Shown here in pieces: positions 51,606 to 61,070 of a stretch of 64,000 nt of DNA. Each line of letters begins with the position of its first letter. Position 1 is the first letter of the stretch. Both the position numbers and the translations under genes were made by a program. The notes beneath the pieces are model-generated. The model did no database searches. It had not been told where the DNA came from and saw only the letters and a program-made list of their open reading frames with translations. The DNA comes from Halosimplex rubrum. Lineage in GTDB: Archaea; Halobacteriota; Halobacteria; Halobacteriales; Haloarculaceae. The stretch is taken from positions 1,116,001 to 1,180,000 of the forward strand of contig NZ_CP058910.1 in NCBI RefSeq assembly GCF_013415885.1. Direction: 5' to 3'.

Positions 51606-51875
51606 ATGGCGCACCGACAGCAATTCATCCTCGGGCAAGCCGTGTGGATGCTCGCGACGCTGGTGATTCTCGTCGTCTTCTCGGCACTATCCTTTGACCT
51701 GTACTTCGTCGTATCGCTGATCGGCTTTCTGATCGTCGTCGAACTTACCGCTCCGTTCAACGTCACCCCGCAGTGGCGTCGGCGGCTGAAGTGGATCATT
51801 CTGGTCAGCCTCGTCGGATTCGCGTACGTCGTTGTCCGGCGGATACTGGCGATTCTCCCCCCCGGCGTGTTCTGA
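51606..51875 (+). CDS. Small membrane protein
   Basis: 89 residues from ATG 51,606. Two or three hydrophobic helices (AVWMLATLVILVVFSALS, YFVVSLIGFLIVVEL, WIILVSLVGFAYVVV) make up nearly the whole protein. A TTAAC-containing TATA-like stretch near 51,569 suggests a start shortly before the ATG; GTG 51,576 is too close to it. It belongs to the membrane-protein operon that begins with the DUF58 gene or is transcribed alone. No family recognised. Confidence 0.7.
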   Translation: MAHRQQFILGQAVWMLATLVILVVFSALSFDLYFVVSLIGFLIVVELTAPFNVTPQWRRRLKWIILVSLVGFAYVVVRRILAILPPGVF

Positions 51876-51966
51876 ACGGTCAAGCGCCGATTCATGGCCA
51901 CGGCGACCTGGGCGCTCGACTCCGGTATCAATAGGCTTTTACCCGCCTCGGATCGTCTCCGTTTAT

Positions 51967-53010
51967 ATGGCGCATGAGGACCAACCGGCCCGCTCATGGC
52001 TGTTGCTCCTCCCAAGGCAGGTACGGGACCTCCCCGGCGACTTGGCCGCCGTCTTCTCGTTCGTCGCGCTGGCGAACCTCGCGGTTGTCCTCCCGGTCGT
52101 TCGGAACTCGCCGGTCCGCGTCGCGCTCGGTCTGCCGTTCGTTCTGTTCGTTCCCGGGTATGCCCTAATCGCGGCGCTCTTTCCCGAGGCGGGCGGATCG
52201 CCGGCCGAATCCGCCGGCGAAAACGGTGACATCGAAGAGAAATCGGCCAATGACTGGTCGGAGATAGACGGCATTGAGCGTATCACGCTCTCGTTCGGCC
52301 TCAGCATTGTCGTTGTTCCGCTGGTCGGACTCGTGTTGAACTTCACGCCGTGGGGGACCCGGATGGTCCCGGTTATGCTGAGCGTCAACGGCGTTACCGC
52401 AGTTGCGGCGGCGGCGGCCGCGCGACGTCGCTGGGCGCTCCCCAAAGACGAGCGGTTCACCGTCCCTTACCGGACCTGGGTCGCGGCCGGCCGCCGGGAA
52501 CTGTTCGAACCCGACTCGCGGGCCGACGCGGCGTTGAACGTCCTGCTAGTCGCAAGCGTCCTCCTGGCTGCTGGGAGTGTCACTTACGCCGTCGGCGTCC
52601 CAAAACAGGGCGAGTCGTTCACCGAGTTCTACCTCCTCACCGAAGACGAGGAGGGCGACCTGATCGCTGACGAGTACCCCACGAACGTCACGGTCGGGGA
52701 GTCGGCACCAGTCGCTGTCGGCGTCCGCAACCGCGAACACCGGTCACAGAACTACACTGTCGTGGTCGAAATCCAGCAAATCCAGCACACGAACAACGAA
52801 ACTATCGTCCAGGGGGCCAGAGAGATAGAGCGGTTCGGCGTCGCCCTGGACCACAACGAGACCAGCCAGCGGTCAGTCCGGATCACACCGATGACGGCGG
52901 GTCAACGAGTTCGCGTAGCGTTCATGTTGTACCGGGGCAGCCCGCCGGCCGACCCGGGTCTCGACAGCGCCTATCGCTGGACATCATTGTACGTGAACGG
53001 CAACGGTTAG
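51967..53010 (+). CDS. DUF1616 domain membrane protein
   Basis: 347 residues from ATG 51,967. The N-terminal half is membrane-bound with four helices: ANLAVVLPVVRNSPVRVAL, GLPFVLFVPGYALIAALFP (the DUF1616 hallmark), FGLSIVVVPLVGLVLNF and ALNVLLVASVLLAAGSV. An extracytoplasmic beta domain rich in Asn-x-Ser/Thr sites (NVTV, NYTV, NETI) forms the C-terminus. DUF1616 genes are found beside archaeal glycan-assembly and oligosaccharyltransferase genes. Its stop overlaps the convergent stop of the AglB-like gene by four bases. Confidence 0.85.
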   Translation: MAHEDQPARSWLLLLPRQVRDLPGDLAAVFSFVALANLAVVLPVVRNSPVRVALGLPFVLFVPGYALIAALFPEAGGSPAESAGENGDIEEKSANDWSEIDGIERITLSFGLSIVVVPLVGLVLNFTPWGTRMVPVMLSVNGVTAVAAAAAARRRWALPKDERFTVPYRTWVAAGRRELFEPDSRADAALNVLLVASVLLAAGSVTYAVGVPKQGESFTEFYLLTEDEEGDLIADEYPTNVTVGESAPVAVGVRNREHRSQNYTVVVEIQQIQHTNNETIVQGAREIERFGVALDHNETSQRSVRITPMTAGQRVRVAFMLYRGSPPADPGLDSAYRWTSLYVNGNG

Positions 53011-55940
53011 CTCGTCCCGTTTCCGGCGAGCCGCTCGACTTCGGCAGCCGAGAGTGCCCGGTCGTAAAGTCTGACCTCGTCGATCGTGCCCGTGAAGTCG
53101 CCGTCGCGGTTCGTTTCACCACCGATCGACAACGGCGGCGTCCACTTGGCTGGTCCCCCTGACGGCCTGTCGCTGGCGACCTCCGTGCCGTTGACGTACA
53201 GGGTTCGTTGCGCCCCGTCATAGGTGACGGCCACCTGTGTCCACGTACCGTTTGGAACCTTCCCACCCCTGAGCGGTTCGTCCGACACACCAGGCAGGTC
53301 CACGACGAGGTTCCCATCGTTGAGCAGCACGAAAACACCTTCACGTCCCCGCAGGAGACTCTGGAAGCCGTCGGCCTCAGTCCCCGCCGGCTTGACCCAC
53401 ATACTCACGGTGAATTGATCGACGGGATCGACATCCGTCACGATGTAGCCGTCCCCGTCGAACTGAACCGCTCTTCCGCGGTAGCCATCAACAACAGTCG
53501 TCACGTTAGTGCTGACACCGCGGTGTCCGCCAACCCGATCGTACACAATCGTGTCATTAGCCTCGTCAAACGGCCAGTGGGCCAGGCCAGTCCGGCTGTG
53601 GAGCACCTCGCGCCTCCCGTCGACTATCGCGCGCTTGGTCACTGTCACCTCGGTATCAGCGACTGTGTACGTCCCTGAATAGGGTACCCTCACCGAGTAC
53701 ACGCCATCTGGATTGACCCGTACCTCCCGCTGGTACGTCCGAGTTTCGCTTCCGACGCTCGCTTGCGTCCCAGCGGTCACAGTCCCAGAACTGTTCGCGA
53801 CGCCCACGATGGTCGCCCCCTCGACGAGCTGGAACACCTTCTGTGGCCCGTCGTTGGCGTCGTACACCAGCCGGTAGTGACCGAAGCTCGGTAACTGTCC
53901 CTCGCCCATCATTCGGTTCTCTATAGTCGGCCCCTCGGTATCGTTGCGCTGGCCGGCGTAGAGGACGAACCCATAGCGGCCGCGCAACCGCTCGTACCAG
54001 CCGCCCGGATCGGTCGATCCAAGGAACGGGCTGTAGAAATTCCGTTCATAGAAGTACGAATCCGACTGTCCATTGACGAAGTAGTTGTAAAAGCGGGTGG
54101 TGTCCCACTGGCTGAACACCCCATTGTCGGGGTAGTCAAGACCATTGTCCTCGGCGTACTGGTCGATCCATCGAGCCGTATCGTAGGTGTCGTCGCCGAT
54201 GGCTAGCTGGTCCTGTTTGATCGGGGTCTGTATGAGAGCGAGGCTGGCGACCAGTAGAAACAAGACGGCGACTGAGGCGACTTGCCGACCGGATAGACTG
54301 GGGAGGTTGTCGATTCCGGTCTGCTCGCCGAACGCCTGAACGGGCCGGGCCAGATCGACCAAGGCGGCCAGACGGAGGAAGCCGACGCCCGCGAACACCG
54401 CGGTGAACAGCGACAGTGGCCCCGCAAACCTGACCTTCACGAGCGACCAGAACAGGAAGTAAACGCCGTAGACGGCCGGGATTGCCCATGTCGGGTCATT
54501 ATCGGTGAGCGCGCGGTACAGCCCGACTGCGACGAACGGGAGCGCGAGAAAGAGGATGAACCCGAAAAACGGCAACGGCCCACCCAACACACCAAGCTCT
54601 GTAGTGAACAGGCTGGCTGACTCGGCGATCGTCTGCTCCTGGAACAGTCCGCTGGCCTGCTTGAGCGCCGTCGCCATCCCGGGGACGAATGTGACGGCGA
54701 GGACACCAGCCAGCAGCGTCGTCGCGGCTCCGCTGGTGAGCGCGGCCCGCGGCGATAGCGACGACCGGCGGGTCGCTTCCAAGTAGCCGACCCCGACGGT
54801 AGCGACGACCACTGCGACCAGCGGAAACAGCGCTCGAAACCCAGGCAGCCATCCCAAGCTGGCGTGGACTAGAAGAACCAGCACACCCGCGAACAGGCCG
54901 CCGCCTATGTACGGGAGAGTCGCGACCAGCGGCGACGTCCCACCGCGCAGCGCGAACGCACCACGGAGGACGGTGTAGAGGACGAACGGGACGAGTAGCA
55001 TCGGGGCGCCGACCCAGGACAGCGACTGGATTGCGAGCAAAACGCCAAGGGCGACGGTCGTCAGCTGGAAACGCCACTCACCCAGCCGGTCGCGGGTCGG
55101 CGGGGTAGTCCCAGCGACGAGCCGTTCCCAGCGGACCATCACCAGCACCGTCAATCCCAGCCAGATGTAGTCAAACGCGTGGTGATCGCCAAACCCGAGT
55201 ACCGTCCGATAGGCGTGGACCGGCGTGACTGCCAGCATGAGGACGCTCGCAAGCGCAACGCGGATGTCGTCGGTCAGTTGTCGGGTAATCTCGAATACCG
55301 TCACCGCCGTCACCACCGCGGCGAGGACGGGGTACCACGCCAGCACGGTCCGGGCACTCGTGACGGTTCCGCCAAGCAGTTCCGAGGCCCACCACGCTGC
55401 GACTAGCATGAGCGTGTCGCCATCGAGACTGACCCCCTCGGGAAGCGAATCGAGCGCCACCGGGCTGTACTCCGCCTGGAGCTGTTCGATCCAGTACAGC
55501 CGCTTGTAGGGATCGTTTCCGACCAGGGTTATCGTCTCCCGATAGACCGAGTCGTAGACGAACACGACCCGCAGGACCACGACGAACGCCAGCAGGCCCG
55601 CCAGCGACAGGGTCGTCCGCTTCGACAGAGGCCAGGTGAAATCCGGAACTCCGAGCGCAAGCGCACTGCTCACCCCGTCTCCGGTATCACTGCTCTCAAC
55701 CGCCGCTTCCGGCGAGTCTAGCACCGCACCGAGCGCTTCCGGGTCGGCGACCCGGTAGCCGTCGCCGGTTTTCTCGACGACCCCGCTGGCGACGATCTTA
55801 CCGAACTGACCCGTGTCGACCGGCACGTCGTCGAACTCCCAGGGACCGTCGGCGTCTACCTCCAACATCTGCCCGAGTGGCCCCTCTAGCTCCGGGTACT
55901 CCTCTAATAATCGCTCGGCGTCGTCTCGTGCCGTCGGCAT
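53007..55940 (-). CDS. STT3/AglB-like oligosaccharyltransferase with C-terminal LamG domain
   Basis: 977 residues. The first 95 are soluble and winged-helix-like (TGQFGKIVASGVVEKTGDGY). A GT-C membrane region with about 12 helices follows: GNDPYKRLYW carries the first-loop Asp (D143), GFGDHHAFD is the second metal motif (D252-H254), and TIAE (437-440) is the TIxE motif. In the position of WWDYG stands QWDTT (611-615). A concanavalin-A/LamG domain fills about 760-975 (GLAHWPFDE, AVQFDGDGYI, FTVSMWVKP, TGTIDEVRLYDRALSAAEVE). AglB transfers lipid-linked glycans to Asn; the altered motif suggests different acceptor choice. The stop overlaps that of the DUF1616 gene. Confidence 0.87.
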   Translation of the reverse strand: MPTARDDAERLLEEYPELEGPLGQMLEVDADGPWEFDDVPVDTGQFGKIVASGVVEKTGDGYRVADPEALGAVLDSPEAAVESSDTGDGVSSALALGVPDFTWPLSKRTTLSLAGLLAFVVVLRVVFVYDSVYRETITLVGNDPYKRLYWIEQLQAEYSPVALDSLPEGVSLDGDTLMLVAAWWASELLGGTVTSARTVLAWYPVLAAVVTAVTVFEITRQLTDDIRVALASVLMLAVTPVHAYRTVLGFGDHHAFDYIWLGLTVLVMVRWERLVAGTTPPTRDRLGEWRFQLTTVALGVLLAIQSLSWVGAPMLLVPFVLYTVLRGAFALRGGTSPLVATLPYIGGGLFAGVLVLLVHASLGWLPGFRALFPLVAVVVATVGVGYLEATRRSSLSPRAALTSGAATTLLAGVLAVTFVPGMATALKQASGLFQEQTIAESASLFTTELGVLGGPLPFFGFILFLALPFVAVGLYRALTDNDPTWAIPAVYGVYFLFWSLVKVRFAGPLSLFTAVFAGVGFLRLAALVDLARPVQAFGEQTGIDNLPSLSGRQVASVAVLFLLVASLALIQTPIKQDQLAIGDDTYDTARWIDQYAEDNGLDYPDNGVFSQWDTTRFYNYFVNGQSDSYFYERNFYSPFLGSTDPGGWYERLRGRYGFVLYAGQRNDTEGPTIENRMMGEGQLPSFGHYRLVYDANDGPQKVFQLVEGATIVGVANSSGTVTAGTQASVGSETRTYQREVRVNPDGVYSVRVPYSGTYTVADTEVTVTKRAIVDGRREVLHSRTGLAHWPFDEANDTIVYDRVGGHRGVSTNVTTVVDGYRGRAVQFDGDGYIVTDVDPVDQFTVSMWVKPAGTEADGFQSLLRGREGVFVLLNDGNLVVDLPGVSDEPLRGGKVPNGTWTQVAVTYDGAQRTLYVNGTEVASDRPSGGPAKWTPPLSIGGETNRDGDFTGTIDEVRLYDRALSAAEVERLAGNGTS

Positions 55941-56136
55941 CCAGGTTCTCAGACCACCGCTTCGGGTTAAGTTCTGTTGGATCGAGCAGCCACAGCTATG
56001 ATATAAAACCGGTCACTCATCCCCAACAGCTACAGATTGGATCGATAGATACAGTGATCCCACGGAGCAACGGATGTGTGAATTGTGTATGCGTCGAACA
56101 AAAAGGTCACAATCTCCGACCCGAAAGTGAACGGCA
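55941..56136. promoter_or_regulatory. Divergent promoter region of the AglB-like and YdjM-like genes
   Basis: For the minus gene, the TATA-like GGGTTAAG (55,964-55,971, read on the plus strand) is centred about 28 bases before the ATG at 55,940, indicating a leaderless mRNA. No other gene or clear element is seen in the remaining interval to the start at 56,137. Confidence 0.4.
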
Positions 56137-56688
56137 ATGTGGCCATGGGGGCACTTGGCTGTCGCATATCTATCATACGTCGCGATTGTACGACTGCGCG
56201 GACACCGGCAGCGACTGTGGCCGTTGGTCGCCGTTGCAGTCGGGAGCCAACTTCCGGATCTCGTCGATAAGCCTTTGGCGTGGACGTTTGCGGTATTACC
56301 GTCGGGACGGACGTTGATGCACTCGTTCTTCGCAGCTTTGGTGATGGTGACAGTCACCTATTGGGTCAGTCGGCGTATCCAGCGGCAAGAGGTCACCGTC
56401 GGACTAGGCGTCGGGATGGTGTCGCACAGCCTGGTAGATCTCGGGCCGGGCGTGGTGTTCGGGCTGTTGCAGGGACAATGGGACCAGTTGCAGTGGACGA
56501 CGTACCTGTTGTGGCCACTGCTGGCCGCGCCGCCGTATCCAAACGATAGTTCGTTCATGGAACATTTAACGACGTTTACGTTGAACTCGTACCTGATATT
56601 CCAGTTCGGATTGCTCGTGGTGGCGGTCGTCGTCTGGCTTCGGTCGGACACCCTCGGACTCAAAACTATTAGGCGTAGTATTCGATAG
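56137..56688 (+). CDS. YdjM/DUF457-like metal-dependent membrane hydrolase
   Basis: 183 residues. WPWGHLAVAYLSYV with its His near the N-terminus, LPDLVDKPL, RTLMHSFFAALVMV and MVSHSLVDLG keep the His/Asp ligands of the YdjM (LexA-induced inner membrane hydrolase) family. Five hydrophobic helices hold them at the membrane. The enzymatic substrate of the family is unknown. The gene is divergent from the AglB-like gene and separated by 245 bases from the next gene. Its place inside a glycan locus may be incidental. Confidence 0.85.
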   Translation: MWPWGHLAVAYLSYVAIVRLRGHRQRLWPLVAVAVGSQLPDLVDKPLAWTFAVLPSGRTLMHSFFAALVMVTVTYWVSRRIQRQEVTVGLGVGMVSHSLVDLGPGVVFGLLQGQWDQLQWTTYLLWPLLAAPPYPNDSSFMEHLTTFTLNSYLIFQFGLLVVAVVVWLRSDTLGLKTIRRSIR

Positions 56689-56933
56689 TCGGTTGAATCT
56701 CACGCCGTTTCACCGGGGTCGGCAAGAGCCACGTGTAAAATAGAAGATTATGCATCTACAAGAGACGAAACAGAGGACCGACGAAAACAAAGGAATTATC
56801 CATTCGTCGAACGCACGAGGGGATAACTTGAACCGAGTCCGCCCCTGGACGCAAGCTGGTCCCGAGAGAGGCCACGACGAATGACCGACGCTATTCCCCG
56901 AAACGAGTGGTCCAGAGTGGAGGCATAACACGC

Positions 56934-57956
56934 ATGGTAACTACGACCGAACTGCTGTTCCTTGGTGTGGCGGCGTTCGTCCTGCTGTGGGGATTCGAGC
57001 GTTACCGGGTCCGTTTCGTACGGACGGACCTGGTCATCGCGTCGGTCGTCGCTGGGGGTCTGGCGGCATTCGTGCTGGTTCCGGGGCTGTTCTACTCGAT
57101 TGGGAACGTCTTCGACATCCGGAAGCGATTCGTCGTGGCGTCGCTGATAGGGAGCCTCACGCTGCTGGCGATCCTGCTGTACGTGATCGGACGGCTGCGA
57201 CTCCTCCGAACGGAGATGACCGAACTCAACCGCGCCCTATCGGTCGATCAGGCCCCGGAGACCGACGGCGGGACCGAGCAACTGTACGTCGTTATTCCAG
57301 CGTACAACGAGGGCGATACCATCCGCTCGGTAGTCGACTCCCTGCCCGAGCGGGTCTGCGGGTACGAGGTCCAGCCGTTGGTCGTCTGTGACGGCTGTGT
57401 CGACGATACCGCCGAACAGGCTCAATACAGCGGCGCGACCGTCGTCGAACACCACGTCAACCAGGGCCAGGGTGGGGCGCTCAAGACTGGCTTCGAGATT
57501 GCCATCGAGAACGATGCCGCCATCGTCGTGACGATGGACGCCGACGGCCAGCACCCCGCCGACGAACTGGACCGACTGGTCCGACCGATCGTTGAGGATC
57601 GCGCCGACTACGTGATGGGATCGCGCTACCTCGGCATCGACGAGTCCGGCAACGGCACCGTCCGTGAAGCCGGTATCCAGTTTTTCACTCGGGTGATCAA
57701 CGTTCTCACGAAGTCCGATATCACTGACTGCACCAATGGCTACCGGGCGATCCGCGGGTTGATGCTTGAAGACCTGACGCTGACTGAAGAGCGGTTCAGC
57801 GCCCCCGAACTGATCATCGAAGCCCGCAAGAACGGCCTCCGGATCGAGGAGATTCCAGTGACTATCGAAGAACGTGAGGCCGGCGAGACCAAGAAGCCAC
57901 AGGTCGGGTACGCACTCGGGCTCTCGCGGACGATACTGGCGACGTGGATCCGGTGA
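56934..57956 (+). CDS. DUF2304-GT2 fusion (AglJ/DPM-like glycosyltransferase)
   Basis: 340 residues from ATG 56,934. The first 100 form three hydrophobic helices and a basic/acidic linker (ELLFLGVAAFVLLWGFER, FVLVPGLFYSIGNVFDI, LTLLAILLYVIGRLRLLR), the DUF2304 pattern. The rest is a GT2 domain: YVVIPAYNEGDTIRSVVDSL, VVCDGCVDDT, VTMDADGQHPADELDRL (DxD-like metal motif), NGYRAIRGLMLEDL and EERFSAPELIIEARKNGL. Such enzymes make dolichyl-phosphate-linked sugars or start N-glycans (AglJ). DUF2304 and GT2 are usually separate neighbouring genes; here they are one protein. Confidence 0.87.
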   Translation: MVTTTELLFLGVAAFVLLWGFERYRVRFVRTDLVIASVVAGGLAAFVLVPGLFYSIGNVFDIRKRFVVASLIGSLTLLAILLYVIGRLRLLRTEMTELNRALSVDQAPETDGGTEQLYVVIPAYNEGDTIRSVVDSLPERVCGYEVQPLVVCDGCVDDTAEQAQYSGATVVEHHVNQGQGGALKTGFEIAIENDAAIVVTMDADGQHPADELDRLVRPIVEDRADYVMGSRYLGIDESGNGTVREAGIQFFTRVINVLTKSDITDCTNGYRAIRGLMLEDLTLTEERFSAPELIIEARKNGLRIEEIPVTIEEREAGETKKPQVGYALGLSRTILATWIR

Positions 57957-58044
57957 TTGCGGACGCGTCGACGCTCCCTTTAGCAGGGGCCACGCGCCGA
58001 AGAGACAGATTTGTATAGCAGTCCGCACCTGAAATCGACAAACA

Positions 58045-58887
58045 ATGAGTCAACCGACGTTCTCCGTTGTCTTTCTCACCTGGAACCCCGGGGACCGGAT
58101 CGCTAACTCTATTCGGTCCGTTTTTTCCCAGTCGTACGAGGATCTGGAGGTCATCGTCGTCGATAACGACAGCGAAGACGGGACGGTCGACCGCCTCAAC
58201 ACCGAGTTCGACGACGACCGGCTCCGGGTCTACGAAAACGACCGGAACCTTGGGTTCGCTGACGGTATCGAAGTCGGCATTGAGCACGCTAGAGGAGAGT
58301 ATATCTGCTGTTACAACCACGACACGACTTTCGCCGACGGATATTTTGAGACGCTGTCGAAGCACGTCAGCGATGACGTGGTGTTGACAACTGCCAGAGA
58401 GAACCACCGGGTTTCGTCGACAGCTAAATGTGTCCGTCTCATCTCAATATACGGGTTTACTGTTCCCTACGATGTTACAGGACTGTCCGGACGGGCTAGG
58501 GTAAATTACGTTCCGGGTGACGGTGCGATCGTTCCCCGTCAGATCTATCAAAAGGTCCTGAACAGGACTGTCTTTGACGCACGGTACCACCCGCGGTGTG
58601 AGGATGTCAACCTCTCACTGACCCTTGAGAACGCCGATGTGGACATCTATGCCGTCCTAGATACGTATTCCGTCCACCCGGACAAAGCGGAGTTCTACGC
58701 GCCGACTGTCGCGAACTTCCTCACTCTGGCGGGGACCACACGGGCCAGAATGCGAACATTCTGGGCCAATGACCGCCCCGTGCAAGCAACTATCGCCGCG
58801 ATGAGTATCTTCACGCATCCGCTTTTTATCTATTCGCTTTCGTTCCCACGACCAACAGCCGCATTCCGCGAGCGTACTGGTTACTAA
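58045..58887 (+). CDS. Glycosyltransferase family 2 (rhamnosyltransferase-like)
   Basis: 280 residues. SVVFLTWNPGDRI, DLEVIVVDNDSEDGT (nucleotide binding and the DxD region), LGFADGIEVGIEHARGEYI and CCYNHDTTFADGYF are the GT2 core; PGDGAIVPRQIYQKV and RCEDVNLSLTLENADVDI follow, as in rhamnosyltransferases. The promoter-like TTGTATAGC lies about 31 bases before the start. It is on the plus strand after the AglJ-like gene and convergent with the next GT4, whose stop it overlaps by four bases. Confidence 0.9.
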   Translation: MSQPTFSVVFLTWNPGDRIANSIRSVFSQSYEDLEVIVVDNDSEDGTVDRLNTEFDDDRLRVYENDRNLGFADGIEVGIEHARGEYICCYNHDTTFADGYFETLSKHVSDDVVLTTARENHRVSSTAKCVRLISIYGFTVPYDVTGLSGRARVNYVPGDGAIVPRQIYQKVLNRTVFDARYHPRCEDVNLSLTLENADVDIYAVLDTYSVHPDKAEFYAPTVANFLTLAGTTRARMRTFWANDRPVQATIAAMSIFTHPLFIYSLSFPRPTAAFRERTGY

Positions 58888-59999
58888 GACTTGGCCGTCT
58901 CTTCGAGGATCGACTGGTACTGATCGATTGCTGCGCCCCACCGGAATCGTTGTGCTCGCTCTCTTCCCGAAGTTGTCCTTGTTCTGTATAGTTCGTTATC
59001 GTCAAGCAGCGAGTCAATAGCGTCTGCGATCGCCCGTGTCGAATCCGGGTCAACGTACTCGGCCGCATCCCCAAGTACCTCTGGTAGTGCCGCACGGTCG
59101 GAAGCGACCACTGGCGTACCACACGCCATCGCCTCCAGCGGTGGGATTCCGAATCCCTCGTAGTACGAGGGAAAGACGAAGACGTCCGCGTGCTCGTAGA
59201 TGTATTTCAACTCCTGCTGATCGACGTAGCCTGGCGTGACGATGTCCGGGTCGTCACGGATATCCGTCCAGTCGATGCCCGTATCATCGTAGGTAGAGCG
59301 TGGCCCGGGGCCGACCAGTAGTAGTTTCTGCGGAAGGTCCGTGTGCCGTTTCAGCAACTTAAACCCCTCGACAACACCGTCGATGTTCTTTCGCTTGTGC
59401 GCTCCTCCGACGAATAGTACGTACTCATCGGGTACGGCTGTCTCAGTGCCCATCCCGGGGTCGAAGAACACGTCGTCGACACCGTTATAGACAACCTGTA
59501 TCTTATCCTGGGCGATGTCAAACCGGTCGACGAGTTCCCCTTTGGTGAACTCCGAGACGGTCACGATTGTCTCCGCAGTTCTGAGACTGAGGGGGACACG
59601 GACCCGCTGTATGGCGGTGTAGTACCACGGAGCGTAGCCGAGATAGTTGAGGATGTCGTGGACACAGATAACTCTGGGTGCGGCCGGCCGGACGAACGGA
59701 TTGTTGGCGTTCGGGCAGAACAGGACATCGACATCCGACTGCGCGGCCGAGAGCGGTAGGATCGACTGTTCCCAGAGCAGGCCGAACAGTTGTGACTTCA
59801 CGGCGAACCCGGCCGATTTGACGGTCGTATTCGGATAGGCTTCCTCGATGTTCCTGTGTCCGAACAGTGTGATTCCGTCGTTGCGTCTCGCGAGCCTGGT
59901 CGTGATTTCGTGTGCGACCTGTATCGCACCGCCCGGTTGATCATGCATCAGGGTACGCGCATTGACGCCAATATGGACGGAGGTTTCGTCGTGGGTCAT
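58884..59999 (-). CDS. Glycosyltransferase family 4 (WcaI/mannosyltransferase-like)
   Basis: 371 residues. [20 protein letters not shown] is the N-terminal glycine loop and [15 protein letters not shown] follows. The donor half has [40 protein letters not shown] and [20 protein letters not shown] with the EX7E pattern. GT4 members of this type transfer mannose or rhamnose with retention. Five bases separate it from the GT2 gene upstream on the same strand, so both are in one operon. Confidence 0.92.
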   Translation of the reverse strand: MTHDETSVHIGVNARTLMHDQPGGAIQVAHEITTRLARRNDGITLFGHRNIEEAYPNTTVKSAGFAVKSQLFGLLWEQSILPLSAAQSDVDVLFCPNANNPFVRPAAPRVICVHDILNYLGYAPWYYTAIQRVRVPLSLRTAETIVTVSEFTKGELVDRFDIAQDKIQVVYNGVDDVFFDPGMGTETAVPDEYVLFVGGAHKRKNIDGVVEGFKLLKRHTDLPQKLLLVGPGPRSTYDDTGIDWTDIRDDPDIVTPGYVDQQELKYIYEHADVFVFPSYYEGFGIPPLEAMACGTPVVASDRAALPEVLGDAAEYVDPDSTRAIADAIDSLLDDNELYRTRTTSGRERAQRFRWGAAIDQYQSILEETAKS

Positions 60000-60005
60000 C
60001 GCTTT

Positions 60006-60956
60006 TCAGGGGTACCTCCCTTTTCCTGTCCGTCCCAGGATCCCGTCGTACGCACCCAGACTAAGCGCCTTGAAAGAACTAAACCGACGAGTGACAGCCG
60101 TATATACGAGTTTGACTAAGACCCACCAGACGTACACGAACACGCCCATTGGGCCATACTCGGTCCGTTCACGGACGAAAATGAGACGGTTGCGTGCTGT
60201 GTAGTATTCGGCAAGCGGTGACTGGTCACCATCGGAACTTCCGGATACTCTGTGATAGACTGCCGACGACGCATCAGTCACGATCCGATAGCCGCGTTCT
60301 CTGACCTGTTTTGCGAACTCGATATCCTCGTAGTACATGAAATACTGTTCGGGGAGGAGACCCACCTCCTCAAATATCTCTGCCTCTATGAACGCGAAGC
60401 ACAGGGGAACATAATCGTTCGATAGCAGTGTGGGTCGTTGCGACAAGGGGCTCTCGTCGACGACTGGATGCATTCGAAGGTTTGGCACCCTACGATGGGA
60501 GTGTAAGTGACTCGCGTTACCGTTTCGTTCGTCCACGTATCCCTGCTCGAACCAAAGTGAATTCGTTTCCGGGTACTCTATGATTCTCGGAGACACGATC
60601 CCGATGTCATCTGCTGATTCGATGGTAGACCTCAGACTCGAGATTAGATCGCTGTCGTCGACGACGATATCACTGTTGACGATCGTGACGTAGTCTGCGT
60701 CGTGACGAATAGCCTCCGAGATTCCCGCGTTCATCCCGGCACCGAAACCGAGGTTCGTCTCGTTCCGGATTACGGTCGCCGACGGGAACGCGTCCGCGAG
60801 CCGGTCGGCCGAGCCGTCAGTCGAACCGTTGTCGACGACGATGATGTTAAGATTGTCGTAAGAGAGTCCGAATAGCGAGCCGAGACAGTCTGCCGTATCA
60901 TCGTAGGTGTTCCAATTTAATACAACGCAGGCGACCGTCGGTATCTCATCGGTCAT
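60006..60956 (-). CDS. Glycosyltransferase family 2 (rhamnosyltransferase-like)
   Basis: 316 residues from ATG 60,956. Codons further upstream are open but unconserved, and the TATA-like stretch ATAATATAAATA (60,989-61,000) predicts a transcript start near 60,968. VACVVLNWNTYDDTADCLGS, NIIVVDNGSTDGSAD, GFGAGMNAGISEA and DYVTIVNSDIVVDDSDL (metal site) form the core; PEQYFMYYEDIEFAKQVRE is the acceptor loop seen in WbbL-type rhamnosyltransferases. A hydrophobic patch near the C-terminus (VFVYVWWVLVKLVY) may bind the membrane. Confidence 0.92.
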   Translation of the reverse strand: MTDEIPTVACVVLNWNTYDDTADCLGSLFGLSYDNLNIIVVDNGSTDGSADRLADAFPSATVIRNETNLGFGAGMNAGISEAIRHDADYVTIVNSDIVVDDSDLISSLRSTIESADDIGIVSPRIIEYPETNSLWFEQGYVDERNGNASHLHSHRRVPNLRMHPVVDESPLSQRPTLLSNDYVPLCFAFIEAEIFEEVGLLPEQYFMYYEDIEFAKQVRERGYRIVTDASSAVYHRVSGSSDGDQSPLAEYYTARNRLIFVRERTEYGPMGVFVYVWWVLVKLVYTAVTRRFSSFKALSLGAYDGILGRTGKGRYP

Positions 60957-61070
60957 ATCGTCGGATGTCTGTATCGTTCTGAGTCGTGTATTTATATTAT
61001 GCGCTCTTTGGTAGGAGATTGTTGAAACTGCCAAACGGGCGTTATGGGGAGAAGGAGACATAGATATCTA

